Notes: generated from the letters alone by a model not told the origin. A stretch of DNA of 64,000 bases from Sphingomonas colocasiae (GCF_019880585.1 NZ_JAINVV010000001.1:186001-250000); one strand, 5' to 3'; positions 8,815 to 18,429 are shown, counted from the first letter of the stretch. Numbers and translations: made by a program.

Positions 8815-11800
8815 GTGTTCGTCGCCATCGTGCTGATCGTGTGTTTCGCGCTGATCCTGAACATGCGCAGCAGATTGTCTCGCCTGGAGCAGCGGATCCA
8901 TATCCTGGAGGATGGTCGGCGTGAGGCTTCTCCCGAGCGTGTGACGGATGCGGCGAATCCGACGGATGCAGTGATGCGACGGGGCCTCATGCCGATGGAC
9001 GCCGCGGACATGCCCGTACAGGCTGCGGCGCCGCCGCCCGAGATTGCCGAACCGCTTCCTCAACCGCCCGCGCCGGTTGAGGCCGAAATGCCGGTGAAGC
9101 GCAGGCCGGCGCGCATCGTTCATCGTCGCGCCGCGCTGGATGTGCCGGTGGCCGATGTCATCCGGAGCGACCTTCCCCCCGAGCCTGAAACGCATGAACC
9201 TGCGGAGTCCGCGACTGACGCCGCTGTTTCCGAAGCACCGGCGGAGGCGATTGCCGCTGCCGCGCGCGCCGGGGCGGATGATGCGCCCGCGCAGCCGCGC
9301 GGCCTGTCGATCAATTTCGAGGATCTGTTCGGTCGCCGCCTGCCGATCTGGGCGGGCGGGATCACGCTGGCCATCGCCGGCGTCTTCATCGTCAAGCTCG
9401 CGATCGATGCGGGTTTCTTCGCGCCCTGGGTCCGGGTCGTCTGTGGGCTGTTGTTCGGCACCGCGCTGATCGGCGGAGCGGAAGCCGCGCTTCGCGCCGA
9501 AGCCAAGGTGCGCGACGATCGCGTGCGCCAGGCATTGTCGGGGGCGGGCCTGGCGACGCTCTATGCGAGCGTGCTGATGGCGAGCAACGGCTATGGCCTG
9601 ATCGGGCCGGTGGCGGCCTTTATCGGCATGGCGCTGATCACCGCCGGCGCGCTGGCGCTGTCGATCCGTTTCGGCGCGCCCAGCGCTCTGCTGGGGCTTG
9701 CCGGCGGCCTGGCCACGCCCGCGCTGGTGGGCAGCGCGCAGCCCGACATCCCATTGCTCTCCACCTATCTCGCGCTCACCATCGGTGGCCTGACCGCCGT
9801 GTCGCGAATGAAGCGCTGGGCATGGCTCGGCGTCAGCGCGCTGTTGGGTGGCGCGGGCTGGAGCCTGTTGCTGATCCTGAACGGCGCGCTCGATCTGGCG
9901 TCCTCGCTTTCGGTGGGCGTGCTGGTGATGCTGCTCGCGCTGGGCATGCCGTTGCTGGCCTTTGCCGGGCCGCGCGCGACCACCCTGCGCAGCCTGACCG
10001 CGCTGGTGGGTGCGGGCCAGCTCGCGCTGCTCGTCGCGGTCGGCGGCTTCACGCCGCTCAACTGGGGGCTGTTCGCGCTGATCGCGATCGCCGGCCAGTG
10101 GCTGAGCTGGCGCGAACGTGGCTTCGAGATCGTGCCGAGCATCGGCCTGGGTCTTTCCGCGCTGTTGCTGGCCGTCTGGCCCGATCCCGATGCCGGCTGG
10201 TTCGCTATGATCGGCGGCGCGATGGCGCTGATCCATGGCGCGCCGCTGCTGCTGAAATTGTGGCGCGATCCGCCGCGTTTCCAGCGGGCGCTCGAACTCG
10301 CGGCGCTGTCGCTCGCCATCCCGGCGCTGACGGCGCTCCACTTCTATCGTCACGATGGCAGCATCGATGGCGCGCTCGCCTTGCTGGCGACGCTTGGCGC
10401 TGCGGTCTCCGCGCTGGGCGCCGGGCTGGGCTGGAACAAGCCCGAACGGCTGATGGATGCGCGGTTTGCGCTGTTGGCGACCGGCGCGGGTTTTCTGCTT
10501 GCCTGCGCGTTGGCCCTGATCCTGCCTTATTGGGCGCTTCCCTTCGGCGTCGCCGTGATCGCCGCCGCGATGCTGCTGCTGGGCGCGCGCGCGCGCGATG
10601 CCCGGCTGGAGCCGGTCGCCGCCGCCTTCGCCGCCGCGACGCTGCCGATCCTGTTCGCCAGCGATCCCGGCGCGATCGGGGAGGTGGTGCGGCTGGCCGG
10701 CGTCGATGCGCGTGGCGTCGATATCCAGGGCCTTGCCCGCTGGCTGGGCTTGGGCGCGCTGTTCGCGCTGTTCGCCGCGCGTGCTGCGGTCAGGCCGATC
10801 CGGCTGTGCGGCTATCTGGTCGCGGCGCTGCTCGGTTATGGCGCGCTTGCGCAGGTCGCACCGGGCTGGGCGATGCCGCTGGCACTGGGTATTGCCGTGC
10901 TCGGCCTGTTCCTGGCCGGCATGCGGAAGGCCGATCCGCGGATAGAGGCGCTTGCCGGCGTGATCGCGCTCGGCGCGCCGGCCTTGCTCTCGATCACCGG
11001 CGATCGCCCCTATGACGAGTGGCTCAGGCTGGGCGGCGCCGGCGATCCGGCGATCGATCCGCTGTCGCTGCTGCGCTGGGCGGCGGTTGCCGCACTCGGC
11101 TTGCTCTTCGCGATCCGCGCCCGGACTCCGGCGATCCGGATGACGGGGCAGGGGCTTGCGGCGGTGTTCGCCTATGGCGCGCTGGCGCAATTGCTGCCGG
11201 CGGCGGTGCTGCCGACGACCGCCGCGGCCGGACTTGTCGGACTGTCCGCGCTGGCGCGGCGGTCTGGCTGGATGGCGCTCGCACCCGCCAGTGGCATGTT
11301 CGCGCTGGTCGCGATGCTCTGGGTGGCGGAGCCGGCCGCGACCTGGTCGGGCGCGGCGCTGCTGTCGCTCGGCGGCCTGCCGATGGTGATCGATGCGGCG
11401 CTGCTTTCGATCTCGTCGGTGCTTGAGCGACTATTGGCGCCTGCCGTACTTGCCGGCGTCGCGCTTTGGCATGGCCGCGCTTTGCTGTCGCGGCGCGCGA
11501 CGATCGTCGCGGCTTCGACGATCGCGGTGCCGGCGCTGATGGCGGTTCACAGCCTTTATCGCATCGGTTTCGCGGCAGTCGCCGGCGGCGATTTCACCGC
11601 CACCGGCCTTGCCGAGCGTTGCATCTGGGCGGGCCTGCTATTGGCCGGGGGCTGGGCGCTGTCGCGTCGTGCGGAAGCGCGTCCGATTGCGATCGGCGTG
11701 ATCGCGGCGGGCACGCTCCATGCGCTTGCCTATACGCTGCTGCTGCACAATCCGCTGTGGCAGGACCAAGCGGTGGGGGCCATTCCCATCGTCAATTGGC

Positions 11801-12252
11801 TGATCCCGGCATTCGCGCTGGTGCCTGCCGGCCTGTGGCTGCTTGCCGGCCTGGCGCCCGCGACGATGGGGCGTTTCGAGCCGGCGATACGCGTGCTGCA
11901 CATGATCCTGATCGTCCTGTTCGCCTATGCCACGCTGCGCCAGGCCTTTGTCGGCACCGTGCTGACCGCGCCGGGGCTGACCGGCTTCGAGGATATCATG
12001 CGATCGATCGTGGCGATCGCGCTGGCCATCGGCTTCCTGCTGTGGGGCATCCGCAGCAATGGGCGCGACTGGCGGATCGCTTCGCTGGTGCTGATGCTGG
12101 CGGCGGTGCTGAAGGTGTTCCTGCGTGATGCGTCGGGGCTGGAAGGGCTGCTGCGCATCGGATCCTTCGTGGCGCTCGGCTTCAGCCTGATCGGCATCGG
12201 CTGGCTCTACAGCCGTCAGCTCTCGGGAGCCGCGAAAGCCACCGAATCCTAA
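8815..12252 (+). CDS. DUF2339-family large membrane protein
   Basis: A 1145-residue protein. One membrane anchor (FVAIVLIVCFALILNM) and a short coiled segment (SRLSRLEQRIHILED) are followed by an acidic, Pro/Ala-rich cytoplasmic linker to about residue 160. After the family hallmark FEDLFGRRLPIWAGGITLAIAG come more than 25 hydrophobic helices to the C terminus. DUF2339 proteins are widespread in Gram-negative bacteria and of unknown function. The start GTG/ATG region at 8815 lies just after the AT-rich divergent promoter. Long open frames on the opposite strand are codon-bias shadows. Confidence 0.85.
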   Translation: MFVAIVLIVCFALILNMRSRLSRLEQRIHILEDGRREASPERVTDAANPTDAVMRRGLMPMDAADMPVQAAAPPPEIAEPLPQPPAPVEAEMPVKRRPARIVHRRAALDVPVADVIRSDLPPEPETHEPAESATDAAVSEAPAEAIAAAARAGADDAPAQPRGLSINFEDLFGRRLPIWAGGITLAIAGVFIVKLAIDAGFFAPWVRVVCGLLFGTALIGGAEAALRAEAKVRDDRVRQALSGAGLATLYASVLMASNGYGLIGPVAAFIGMALITAGALALSIRFGAPSALLGLAGGLATPALVGSAQPDIPLLSTYLALTIGGLTAVSRMKRWAWLGVSALLGGAGWSLLLILNGALDLASSLSVGVLVMLLALGMPLLAFAGPRATTLRSLTALVGAGQLALLVAVGGFTPLNWGLFALIAIAGQWLSWRERGFEIVPSIGLGLSALLLAVWPDPDAGWFAMIGGAMALIHGAPLLLKLWRDPPRFQRALELAALSLAIPALTALHFYRHDGSIDGALALLATLGAAVSALGAGLGWNKPERLMDARFALLATGAGFLLACALALILPYWALPFGVAVIAAAMLLLGARARDARLEPVAAAFAAATLPILFASDPGAIGEVVRLAGVDARGVDIQGLARWLGLGALFALFAARAAVRPIRLCGYLVAALLGYGALAQVAPGWAMPLALGIAVLGLFLAGMRKADPRIEALAGVIALGAPALLSITGDRPYDEWLRLGGAGDPAIDPLSLLRWAAVAALGLLFAIRARTPAIRMTGQGLAAVFAYGALAQLLPAAVLPTTAAAGLVGLSALARRSGWMALAPASGMFALVAMLWVAEPAATWSGAALLSLGGLPMVIDAALLSISSVLERLLAPAVLAGVALWHGRALLSRRATIVAASTIAVPALMAVHSLYRIGFAAVAGGDFTATGLAERCIWAGLLLAGGWALSRRAEARPIAIGVIAAGTLHALAYTLLLHNPLWQDQAVGAIPIVNWLIPAFALVPAGLWLLAGLAPATMGRFEPAIRVLHMILIVLFAYATLRQAFVGTVLTAPGLTGFEDIMRSIVAIALAIGFLLWGIRSNGRDWRIASLVLMLAAVLKVFLRDASGLEGLLRIGSFVALGFSLIGIGWLYSRQLSGAAKATES

Positions 12253-12303
12253 CCGAAAAATCATGATCGCCCACTAACCGGCCTGCTCGGGGGAGTATTC
12301 ATC

Positions 12304-15300
12304 ATGTCCGCACCAGACCTGTCCTTGCTTGCCAAACGCCGTTTCGGCCCGATCTTCGCCGTCCAGTTCCTGGGCGCGTTCAACGACAATCTGCTGAAGT
12401 TCGCGCTGCTGTTCATGGCCAATTTCGGCATCCATGCGGCGGCGCCCGAACAGGCGGAAATGCTCGCGACGATCGCGACGGGCGTGTTCATCCTGCCCTA
12501 TTTCCTGTTCTCATCGCTCGCCGGCCAGGTGGCGGATGCGTGGGACAAGGCCCGGCTGGTGCGGATCGTGAAGGTGGCCGAAGTCGGCATCATGGGGCTG
12601 GCGCTGCTCGGTTTCTGGCTGTCGTCGGTGCCGCTGCTGATCGGCTGCCTGTTCCTGATGGGCATGCATTCGACGATCTTCGGCCCCGTCAAATATGCGA
12701 TCCTGCCGCAGCACCTGCGTGGGGATGAGGTGATGGGCGGCACCGGCCTGGTCGAGGCGGGCACCTTCATCGCGATCCTGGGCGGGCAGTTGCTGGCGGG
12801 CATGGTGCCGCCCTGGGAAGCGGGGCTGATCGCGGTCGGCCTGGCGGTGCTTGGGCTCGCGGCCAGTCTCGCCGTGCCGACTGCCCCTCCGGCGGCGGCG
12901 GCGCATCCGATCGACTTCAACCTGTTCCGGGGCACCGCCGCGATCCTGCGTGCATCCTATGCGCATCGTGGCGTGTGGCTGGCGATCCTGGGGATCAGCT
13001 GGTTCTTCGCGGTGGGCGCGGTGATCATGTCCGAATTCGCGCCTCTGGTCAGCGGCGTGCTAGCGGCGCAGCAGGACGTGGCGACGCTGTTCCTGCTCGT
13101 CTTCTCGATCGCGATCGCGATCGGCTCGCTGACCGTCAACCGCCTGCTCAAGGGTGAGGTTTCGGCGCGCTACGTGCCGGTCTCCGCGCTCGCCATGGCC
13201 GGTTTCCTGATCTGGTTGTGGCTGGCGACGCGCGGTTACGATGTCGAGCGCCAGGGCGCCGATGTCGCGACCTTCCTGGCCAGCGACGGCGCATGGAGCA
13301 TCATGATCGCGCTGGCCGGCATCGCCTTTTCCGGCGGCATGTTCATCGTGCCGCTCTATGCGATCCTGCAGACGCGCAGCGCGCCCGAGGATCGCAGCCA
13401 GGTGATCGCGGCCAACAATGTGATCAATGCCGGGCTGACGGTGGCGATGGTGCTGGTGACGGCGGGGCTGCTCGGCCTGGGCGTCGATGTGCCCGGCATC
13501 ATCGGCGTGCTCGGTTTCTCGACGCTCGCCGTCGCATTCATCGCCTGCTGGCTGCTGCCCGAAACCGTGATCAAGGCGCTCGTCCGCAGCCTGCTGGTGT
13601 TGCTCCATGGCGTCAAGGTGACAGGCGCGCAGAATATGCCGAAGCCCGGCGAGCCCGCCGTGGTGGTGGTCAACCACGTCTCCTTCCTCGACGGTCTTCT
13701 CCTTGCCGCCTTCCTGCCGGGCAAGCCGACCTTCGCGGTCAACACGCACATCGCCAAGAGCTGGTGGATCCAGCCGATGCTCAAGCTGTTCGATGCCTTT
13801 CCCGTCGATCCGACCAATCCGATGTCGGCGAAGCGCATGGTGAAGGCGGTGCGCGAGGGACGGACCCTGGTGATCTTTCCCGAAGGCCGGATCACGGTGA
13901 CCGGTGCGCTGATGAAGGTGTTCGATGGCCCCGGCATGGTCGCCGACAAGGCCGACGCGCCGATCATTCCCGTCCGCATCGACGGCGCGCAATTCTCGCT
14001 CTTCTCGCGGCTGCGCGGCAAGGTGCGGCTGCGGCTGTTCCCGAAGATCAAGCTGACCATCCTGCCGCCACGCCGGCTGCACGTCGAAGGCGAGATGTCG
14101 GCGCGGGCGCGCCGCGCGATCGCCGGGCGGATGCTCTATGACGAGATGAGCCGGATGATCTTCGCGACTTCGAACATCGAACGCACGCTGTTCGAAGCGC
14201 TGCTCGATGCGCGCCGCATCCATGGCGGCAAGGCGATGGTGGTCGAGGATGTGAAGCGCGAGCCGCTGAGCTACGACCGGCTGATCACCGGCGCCTGCGC
14301 GCTGGCCCGTCCGCTGCGTGCGCGGACGGCGGCGGGGGAGGTGGTGGGCGTGCTGCTGCCCAACGTCAACGGCGTGGTCGCCGCCTTTTTCGCGCTGCAA
14401 CTGGCGGGGCGTGTGCCCGGCATGCTCAACTTCACGGCAGGGCTGTCCAATATGCGCGCCGCCTGCACCGCGGCGAATATCCGGACCATCGTCACGGCGC
14501 GCGCCTTTGTCGACCAGGCAAAGCTCGGCGAGGTCGTCGCGGGGCTGGAGGCGGATGGCATTGCGATCCTCTATCTGGAGGATGTCGCAGCCGGGATCGG
14601 CGCGGGCGCGAAGCTGCGCGCACTGGTGCAAAGCCGCTATGCGCGTCGTATCCACCGGCGCGAGGGCGTGTCGCACGATGCACCGGCGGTGGTGCTGTTC
14701 ACAAGCGGATCGGAAGGCCTGCCCAAGGGGGTCGCGCTGTCGCACCGCAACCTGCTGGCCAATTGTCACCAGCTTGCTTCGAGGATCGATTTCAACGGCA
14801 GCGACGTGGTGCTCAATGCCTTGCCCGTCTTCCACAGCTTCGGGCTGACCGGGGGCACGCTGCTGCCGATCCTGAACGGTATCCGCACCGTGCTGTATCC
14901 AAGCCCGCTCCATTACCGGATCGTGCCGGCGCTCGCCTATGACGCCAATGCGACGATCATGTTCGGCACCGATACCTTCCTGTCGGGCTATGCGCGCATG
15001 GCGCACGATTATGATTTCTACAGCCTTCGCTATGTCTTCGCGGGTGCCGAGCGCGTCCGCGACGAGACGCGCAAGGCCTGGTCCGACCGGTTCGGGCTGC
15101 GCATCCTGGAAGGCTATGGCGCGACCGAGGCGGCGCCGGTCATCGCGGTCAACACGCCGATGCATTTCCGCGCCGGCACGGTCGGCCGGTTGCTGCCCGG
15201 CATCGAGGCACGGCTGGATCCGGTGCCGGGGATTGAGGAAGGCGGGCGCCTGTCGATCCGCGGCCCCAACGTCATGCGCGGTTATTTCAAGGCGCAGGCG

Positions 15301-15699
15301 CCCGGCGTGCTGCAGCCGCCCGAGGACGGCTGGCACGACAGCGGTGACATCGTCACCATGGATGCGGAGGGATTCGTCACCATTCGCGGTCGCGCCAAGC
15401 GTTTCGCCAAGATCGGCGGCGAGATGGTCTCGTTGCCCGCGGTGGAAGGCTATGCGGCGGCGCTCTGGCCCGAATCGGATCATGCGGTGGTGACGCGGCC
15501 TGATTCCCGAAAAGGTGAGCAACTCGTAATGTTCACAACGCGGTCCGATGCCCGCTTCGCTGCGCTGTCGGCGTGGGGCAAGGCCAATGGCGTGGCCGAA
15601 CTGATGATTCCGCGCGACATCCGCATCCTTGATGCCCTACCTGTCTTGGGGACCGGCAAGCTCGATTATGTGGCAATGGGCCGGATGGCTGCCGGCTGA
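12304..15699 (+). CDS. Fused MFS transporter - PlsC acyltransferase - acyl-ACP/CoA synthetase (Aas-type lysophospholipid recycling)
   Basis: An 1131-residue three-domain protein. Residues 1-420 are an LplT-like MFS transporter (VQFLGAFNDNLLKFALLF). Around 445-640 is a PlsC acyltransferase with NHVSFLDG (HxxxxD box) and IFPEGRIT. From about 645 is an AMP-forming ligase with the P-loop LFTSGSEGLPKG near residue 799 and GYGATEAAPVIAVN. In E. coli the separate LplT and Aas proteins flip and re-acylate lysophosphatidylethanolamine; here the jobs are joined in one chain. A GGGGGAG ribosome-binding site precedes the ATG. It may share a transcript with the upstream DUF2339 gene (51-nt gap). Confidence 0.88.
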   Translation: MSAPDLSLLAKRRFGPIFAVQFLGAFNDNLLKFALLFMANFGIHAAAPEQAEMLATIATGVFILPYFLFSSLAGQVADAWDKARLVRIVKVAEVGIMGLALLGFWLSSVPLLIGCLFLMGMHSTIFGPVKYAILPQHLRGDEVMGGTGLVEAGTFIAILGGQLLAGMVPPWEAGLIAVGLAVLGLAASLAVPTAPPAAAAHPIDFNLFRGTAAILRASYAHRGVWLAILGISWFFAVGAVIMSEFAPLVSGVLAAQQDVATLFLLVFSIAIAIGSLTVNRLLKGEVSARYVPVSALAMAGFLIWLWLATRGYDVERQGADVATFLASDGAWSIMIALAGIAFSGGMFIVPLYAILQTRSAPEDRSQVIAANNVINAGLTVAMVLVTAGLLGLGVDVPGIIGVLGFSTLAVAFIACWLLPETVIKALVRSLLVLLHGVKVTGAQNMPKPGEPAVVVVNHVSFLDGLLLAAFLPGKPTFAVNTHIAKSWWIQPMLKLFDAFPVDPTNPMSAKRMVKAVREGRTLVIFPEGRITVTGALMKVFDGPGMVADKADAPIIPVRIDGAQFSLFSRLRGKVRLRLFPKIKLTILPPRRLHVEGEMSARARRAIAGRMLYDEMSRMIFATSNIERTLFEALLDARRIHGGKAMVVEDVKREPLSYDRLITGACALARPLRARTAAGEVVGVLLPNVNGVVAAFFALQLAGRVPGMLNFTAGLSNMRAACTAANIRTIVTARAFVDQAKLGEVVAGLEADGIAILYLEDVAAGIGAGAKLRALVQSRYARRIHRREGVSHDAPAVVLFTSGSEGLPKGVALSHRNLLANCHQLASRIDFNGSDVVLNALPVFHSFGLTGGTLLPILNGIRTVLYPSPLHYRIVPALAYDANATIMFGTDTFLSGYARMAHDYDFYSLRYVFAGAERVRDETRKAWSDRFGLRILEGYGATEAAPVIAVNTPMHFRAGTVGRLLPGIEARLDPVPGIEEGGRLSIRGPNVMRGYFKAQAPGVLQPPEDGWHDSGDIVTMDAEGFVTIRGRAKRFAKIGGEMVSLPAVEGYAAALWPESDHAVVTRPDSRKGEQLVMFTTRSDARFAALSAWGKANGVAELMIPRDIRILDALPVLGTGKLDYVAMGRMAAG

Positions 15700-15883
15700 G
15701 TCGCGAACGGGTTTGATCTGCGGAATTTTCAGGTCATGATGAACGCGAAGGTCGGGGCGTAGCGATATTGAATTGTCGAAAGAACTTGCGTGGTGCCTGA
15801 TATGAGTAACACTGTATGAGACTGACGAACGAATCGATTGCGTAACGAGGCGATGATCAGGTGATGCACCGGACATCCAGGCG

Positions 15884-16348
15884 ATGAGTGAGGGCGGATC
15901 GGAACCGATCGGCAGCCTGACCGAGCGGCAGAAGGAGATTCTGCGCCTGGTGGGGGAAGGCTATACCTCCAAGGAGATCGCGCGCCATCTCGGCCTGTCG
16001 TTCCGGACCGTGGATACGCATATCCTGCGCATGGCGAAGATGCTCAACGCGCCCAGCCGGGCCGAAGCGGCGCGCATGCTGACCGATCATGAGAGTAAGC
16101 AGAAAATACGTACGTATCCGGCACGGCTTCCCAACGCCGAAAAATCCGGTTTGTCTGGCCCCGTCACGTCACAGGGATGGCGGGGGGCCCTTCACCGGCT
16201 CTTTGCTCTCCCGCCATTGGGGGGGCGTCCGAATGACCTCGGTTGGGATCAGAAATCGATCCACATATTGCGGGTTGCGACGATGTCGCTTGCCGCTGTG
16301 ACCGGCCTGGCGCTGGCCATAGCGGGCGTGATGAGGGTGTTTAGCTAA
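15884..16348 (+). CDS. Small LuxR-type HTH protein with C-terminal membrane helix
   Basis: A 154-residue protein. Residues 8-70 form a GerE/LuxR helix-turn-helix: LTERQKEILRLVGEGYTSKE, IARHLGLSFRTVDTHI and LRMAKMLNAPSRAEAARML. After a basic, Pro-rich linker, the C terminus (ILRVATMSLAAVTGLALAIAGVMRV) is one membrane helix. That gives a membrane-tethered DNA-binding protein with no receiver or ligand domain. It opens a run of small genes of unknown role reaching 18278 and may control them. The upstream 184 nt (15700-15883) are comparatively AT-rich and probably carry its promoter. Confidence 0.8.
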   Translation: MSEGGSEPIGSLTERQKEILRLVGEGYTSKEIARHLGLSFRTVDTHILRMAKMLNAPSRAEAARMLTDHESKQKIRTYPARLPNAEKSGLSGPVTSQGWRGALHRLFALPPLGGRPNDLGWDQKSIHILRVATMSLAAVTGLALAIAGVMRVFS

Positions 16349-16402
16349 CTCAATTCCCACAAACGAAACCATTGGCGCCCGCGCGGCGCAGAAGGGAAAA
16401 CT

Positions 16403-16756
16403 ATGCTCACGATTCAGCCGGGCGCCGCAGGCGCCGTTGCAGCCGATACCAAGCGCGCCGTGACCGCGATCGACGCGGCACTGCTGTGCGATACCCAGTT
16501 GATGGTGACGATCATCGAGGCGTTGCAGGAATCGGATCTGCCGATCAAGCGCAGCCAGGACCTGCTGCAATCGATGACGACGGGCATCAACCATGTGATG
16601 GCCGGCCGTGCCGCGATGGTGGGGACGATCGCCAAGCTGACCGCGATCAAGGGCCAGTCCAACATCGCGCCGGTCAATTACGGTTGCCCCGCCGGCCTGG
16701 GGTTCATGGAGTCGCAGGTCACGGAGATCGCAAGCGTCGAAACCGTTCCCGCCTGA
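16403..16756 (+). CDS. Small protein of unknown function
   Basis: A 117-residue soluble protein I do not recognise. It begins MLTIQPGAAGAVAADTKRAV and is mainly helical up to about residue 90 (DAALLCDTQLMVTIIEALQE), with two cysteines (in LLCDTQL and NYGCPAGLG). A GGGAAAA stretch precedes the ATG. Codon use fits the genome and it lies 54 nt behind the LuxR-type gene, so it is probably expressed with or controlled by it. No catalytic motif is visible. Confidence 0.6.
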   Translation: MLTIQPGAAGAVAADTKRAVTAIDAALLCDTQLMVTIIEALQESDLPIKRSQDLLQSMTTGINHVMAGRAAMVGTIAKLTAIKGQSNIAPVNYGCPAGLGFMESQVTEIASVETVPA

Positions 16757-16885
16757 ACGTTCCGCATCCGATATATTCCGTATCCGATCAATCTGGTGTT
16801 GACCGTTCAATGAGCAGTCCTACAGCCTTTTCCGACAGGGCGGCATCGCCCTGTCGGGCAAGAAAGGCTTCAGGCCTGATATCTG

Positions 16886-16936
16886 GAGCGTTTCCCGGCC
16901 GGAAAACCGCTTCCCGTTTTTTGGGGCAGCGCTGTA
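16886..16936 (+). repeat. Palindromic interspersed repeat (alphaproteobacterial REP-like), copy 1
   Basis: The segment GAGCGTTTCCCGGCCGGAAA followed by ACCGCTTCCCGTTTTTTGG resembles the common alphaproteobacterial intergenic repeat (GAGCGTTTTC...GGAAAACCG.TTCCCACTTTT). A related copy lies at 18366-18429. It contains the self-complementary stretch TTTCCCGGCCGGAAA. Confidence 0.45.
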
Positions 16937-16949
16937 GGCGGTCAACACC

Positions 16950-17387
16950 ATGATGATCATTCTACTCTTTTGGTTCCTCATGCTGCTCTGCTGCTTCTAT
17001 GCGGCCGTGGCTGGGGGCAGGGACGGTAAATGGGCTACCGCGATCATCATTCTCGCCTCGATTCTGACGGTGCCGGCTACATTTCTGGCGCAATGGGGGC
17101 ACACGCAAATACCGGTCATGGCGGTGGACATCGGCGTCCTGACCGCAATGTACATATTGACGCTCAAAAGCCGGGCCTATTGGCCGATCTGGATGACGGC
17201 GTTCCAACTGGTCTCGGTCGCGACGCATTTTGCGACGATCGTGTCGCCTTCCTTCACGCCCCTCATCTATCAGGGCATGGAAGCGATGTGGGCGATCCCG
17301 GGGCTGCTGAGCATGGTGGTGGGCATCTCGCTGGATCGGGGGAGGCTGCATCAGGGGCGGAACCAGAGACGGGGGATGCCGGGCTAG
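16950..17387 (+). CDS. Small integral membrane protein of unknown function
   Basis: A 145-residue protein with about four hydrophobic helices: IILLFWFLMLLCCFYAAVAG, ATAIIILASILTVPATFLA, VDIGVLTAMYILTL and WAIPGLLSMVVGISLD. The basic tail is RGRLHQGRNQRRGMPG. No known family is recognised. Its stop at 17385-17387 lies 2 nt before the GTG start of the next gene, so the two are probably translated from one message. Confidence 0.65.
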   Translation: MMIILLFWFLMLLCCFYAAVAGGRDGKWATAIIILASILTVPATFLAQWGHTQIPVMAVDIGVLTAMYILTLKSRAYWPIWMTAFQLVSVATHFATIVSPSFTPLIYQGMEAMWAIPGLLSMVVGISLDRGRLHQGRNQRRGMPG

Positions 17388-17389
17388 GC

Positions 17390-17782
17390 GTGCTCGTCGC
17401 GCAGCTTCAGAGCGTTTCGGCCAAGCTTGCGCAACTGACGGAAATTCCCCGGAACGAGGCGCTGGTTCGTGCCCGCGAACATCTGAACGCGCGCCGGGCG
17501 CGTGCACGCTTCCTGCCGGTGGACCTGTTCGGCGAGCCCGCATGGGATCTGCTGCTCGATCTTTTCATTGCGGGCGAAGAAAACAAGAGCGTCAGCATCA
17601 CCTCGGCATGCATCGCCTCCGGCGCGCCACCGACAACGGCATTGCGCTGGATCGGTGTTCTCGATGAGCGTGGCCTGATCGCCAAGATGCCGGATTCCGA
17701 GGATGGACGGCGCATCTATGTCTCGCTGACCGAAACCGCGCGCAATGCGATGCTGCGCTGGCTGGGAGCACTCGATCATTGA
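17390..17782 (+). CDS. Small winged-helix (MarR-like) DNA-binding protein
   Basis: About 131 residues if the GTG at 17390 is the start; the open frame upstream overlaps the membrane-protein gene and looks non-coding. The core resembles a MarR-type winged helix: PAWDLLLDLFIAGEENKSVS, TSACIASGAPPTTALRWIG, VLDERGLIAKMPDSEDGRRI and YVSLTETARNAMLRW. The preceding helix EALVRAREHLNARRARARFL may serve in dimer formation. No ligand site is evident. Position suggests it works with the small membrane protein upstream. Confidence 0.65.
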   Translation: MLVAQLQSVSAKLAQLTEIPRNEALVRAREHLNARRARARFLPVDLFGEPAWDLLLDLFIAGEENKSVSITSACIASGAPPTTALRWIGVLDERGLIAKMPDSEDGRRIYVSLTETARNAMLRWLGALDH

Positions 17783-17873
17783 GCGGGAACTGGTCGCCTC
17801 TCGCATCGCCGCGCGCCGCTGGGTTCCGGGGCCATGCCGATCCGTTCGCGGCGATGCTGCCGGCAAGATCGTG

Positions 17874-18278
17874 ATGCCCGGATCCACCGTATCCGGAGCG
17901 GGACTGGATAGCCCGGTCCAAGCGCGGGGCGTGCCCGAGGGCGCTTCAAGCCGTGACGAACTGCTTCGGCGCTGGGCGCACGTGCTGTTCGATCAATATG
18001 GAGCCGATGTCCTCCGGCATGTCGAGGAACGCGGCCGGGCATGCGCGCTGAGGGGAGACCGCGCCGGCGTGGCGGAGTGGCATGATGTCGGCAAGATCAT
18101 CGACGACTTGGTGGAGGCGCGCAGACGGGCCGGCGAGGATGTCGATGCGCGGCCGCCGCGGGATCATGTCTTTCGCGAGGATGTGCCGCCGGTATCGCGC
18201 GAATGGGCATTCTGGGTCATCCTGTCTGCGCTTGCGCTCGCGCTTGTCATCATGGCACTGCTTTTCAGGCATTTCTGA
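17874..18278 (+). CDS. Small tail-anchored protein of unknown function (DUF6961-like)
   Basis: About 134 residues from the ATG at 17874. The central part, LLRRWAHVLFDQYGADVLRH then VEERGRACALRGDRAGVAEW and HDVGKIIDDL, resembles the short helical sphingomonad family that I recall as DUF6961. A single C-terminal membrane helix follows (WVILSALALALVIMALLF), so it is probably tail-anchored with the helical part in the cytoplasm. The start is uncertain: the frame is open up to 17745. Function unknown. Confidence 0.55.
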   Translation: MPGSTVSGAGLDSPVQARGVPEGASSRDELLRRWAHVLFDQYGADVLRHVEERGRACALRGDRAGVAEWHDVGKIIDDLVEARRRAGEDVDARPPRDHVFREDVPPVSREWAFWVILSALALALVIMALLFRHF

Positions 18279-18365
18279 TGGTAACGGCGAAATGTCCGGG
18301 GCGATGATCGTGGCGAGAAAAGACGATGGCGAACTGCGCGAAACATGAATCGCGCTGTCCGTTTT

Positions 18366-18429
18366 AGCGCTTTGTTGTCACATCGTTTTCCCTGAAAACC
18401 GGCTCCCACTTCTCCACATGATGCTCTAG
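18366..18429 (+). repeat. Palindromic interspersed repeat (REP-like), copy 2
   Basis: The segment AGCGCTTTGTTGTCACATCG followed by TTTTCCCTGAAAACCGG, TCCCACTT and ATGCTCTAG matches the common alphaproteobacterial intergenic repeat ending in TGATGCTCTAG. It is related to 16886-16936 and lies in a 236-nt gap that otherwise shows no gene. Confidence 0.5.

Noticed and set aside
8785-11190. 801-codon open frame on the minus strand opposite the DUF2339 gene
   Set aside because: It is Arg/Gln/His-rich, has no recognisable domain and mirrors a membrane-protein gene; this is a codon-bias shadow.
13060-15522. 820-codon minus-strand frame opposite the MFS-PlsC-ligase gene
   Set aside because: Same low-complexity composition; the plus strand has three clear domains.
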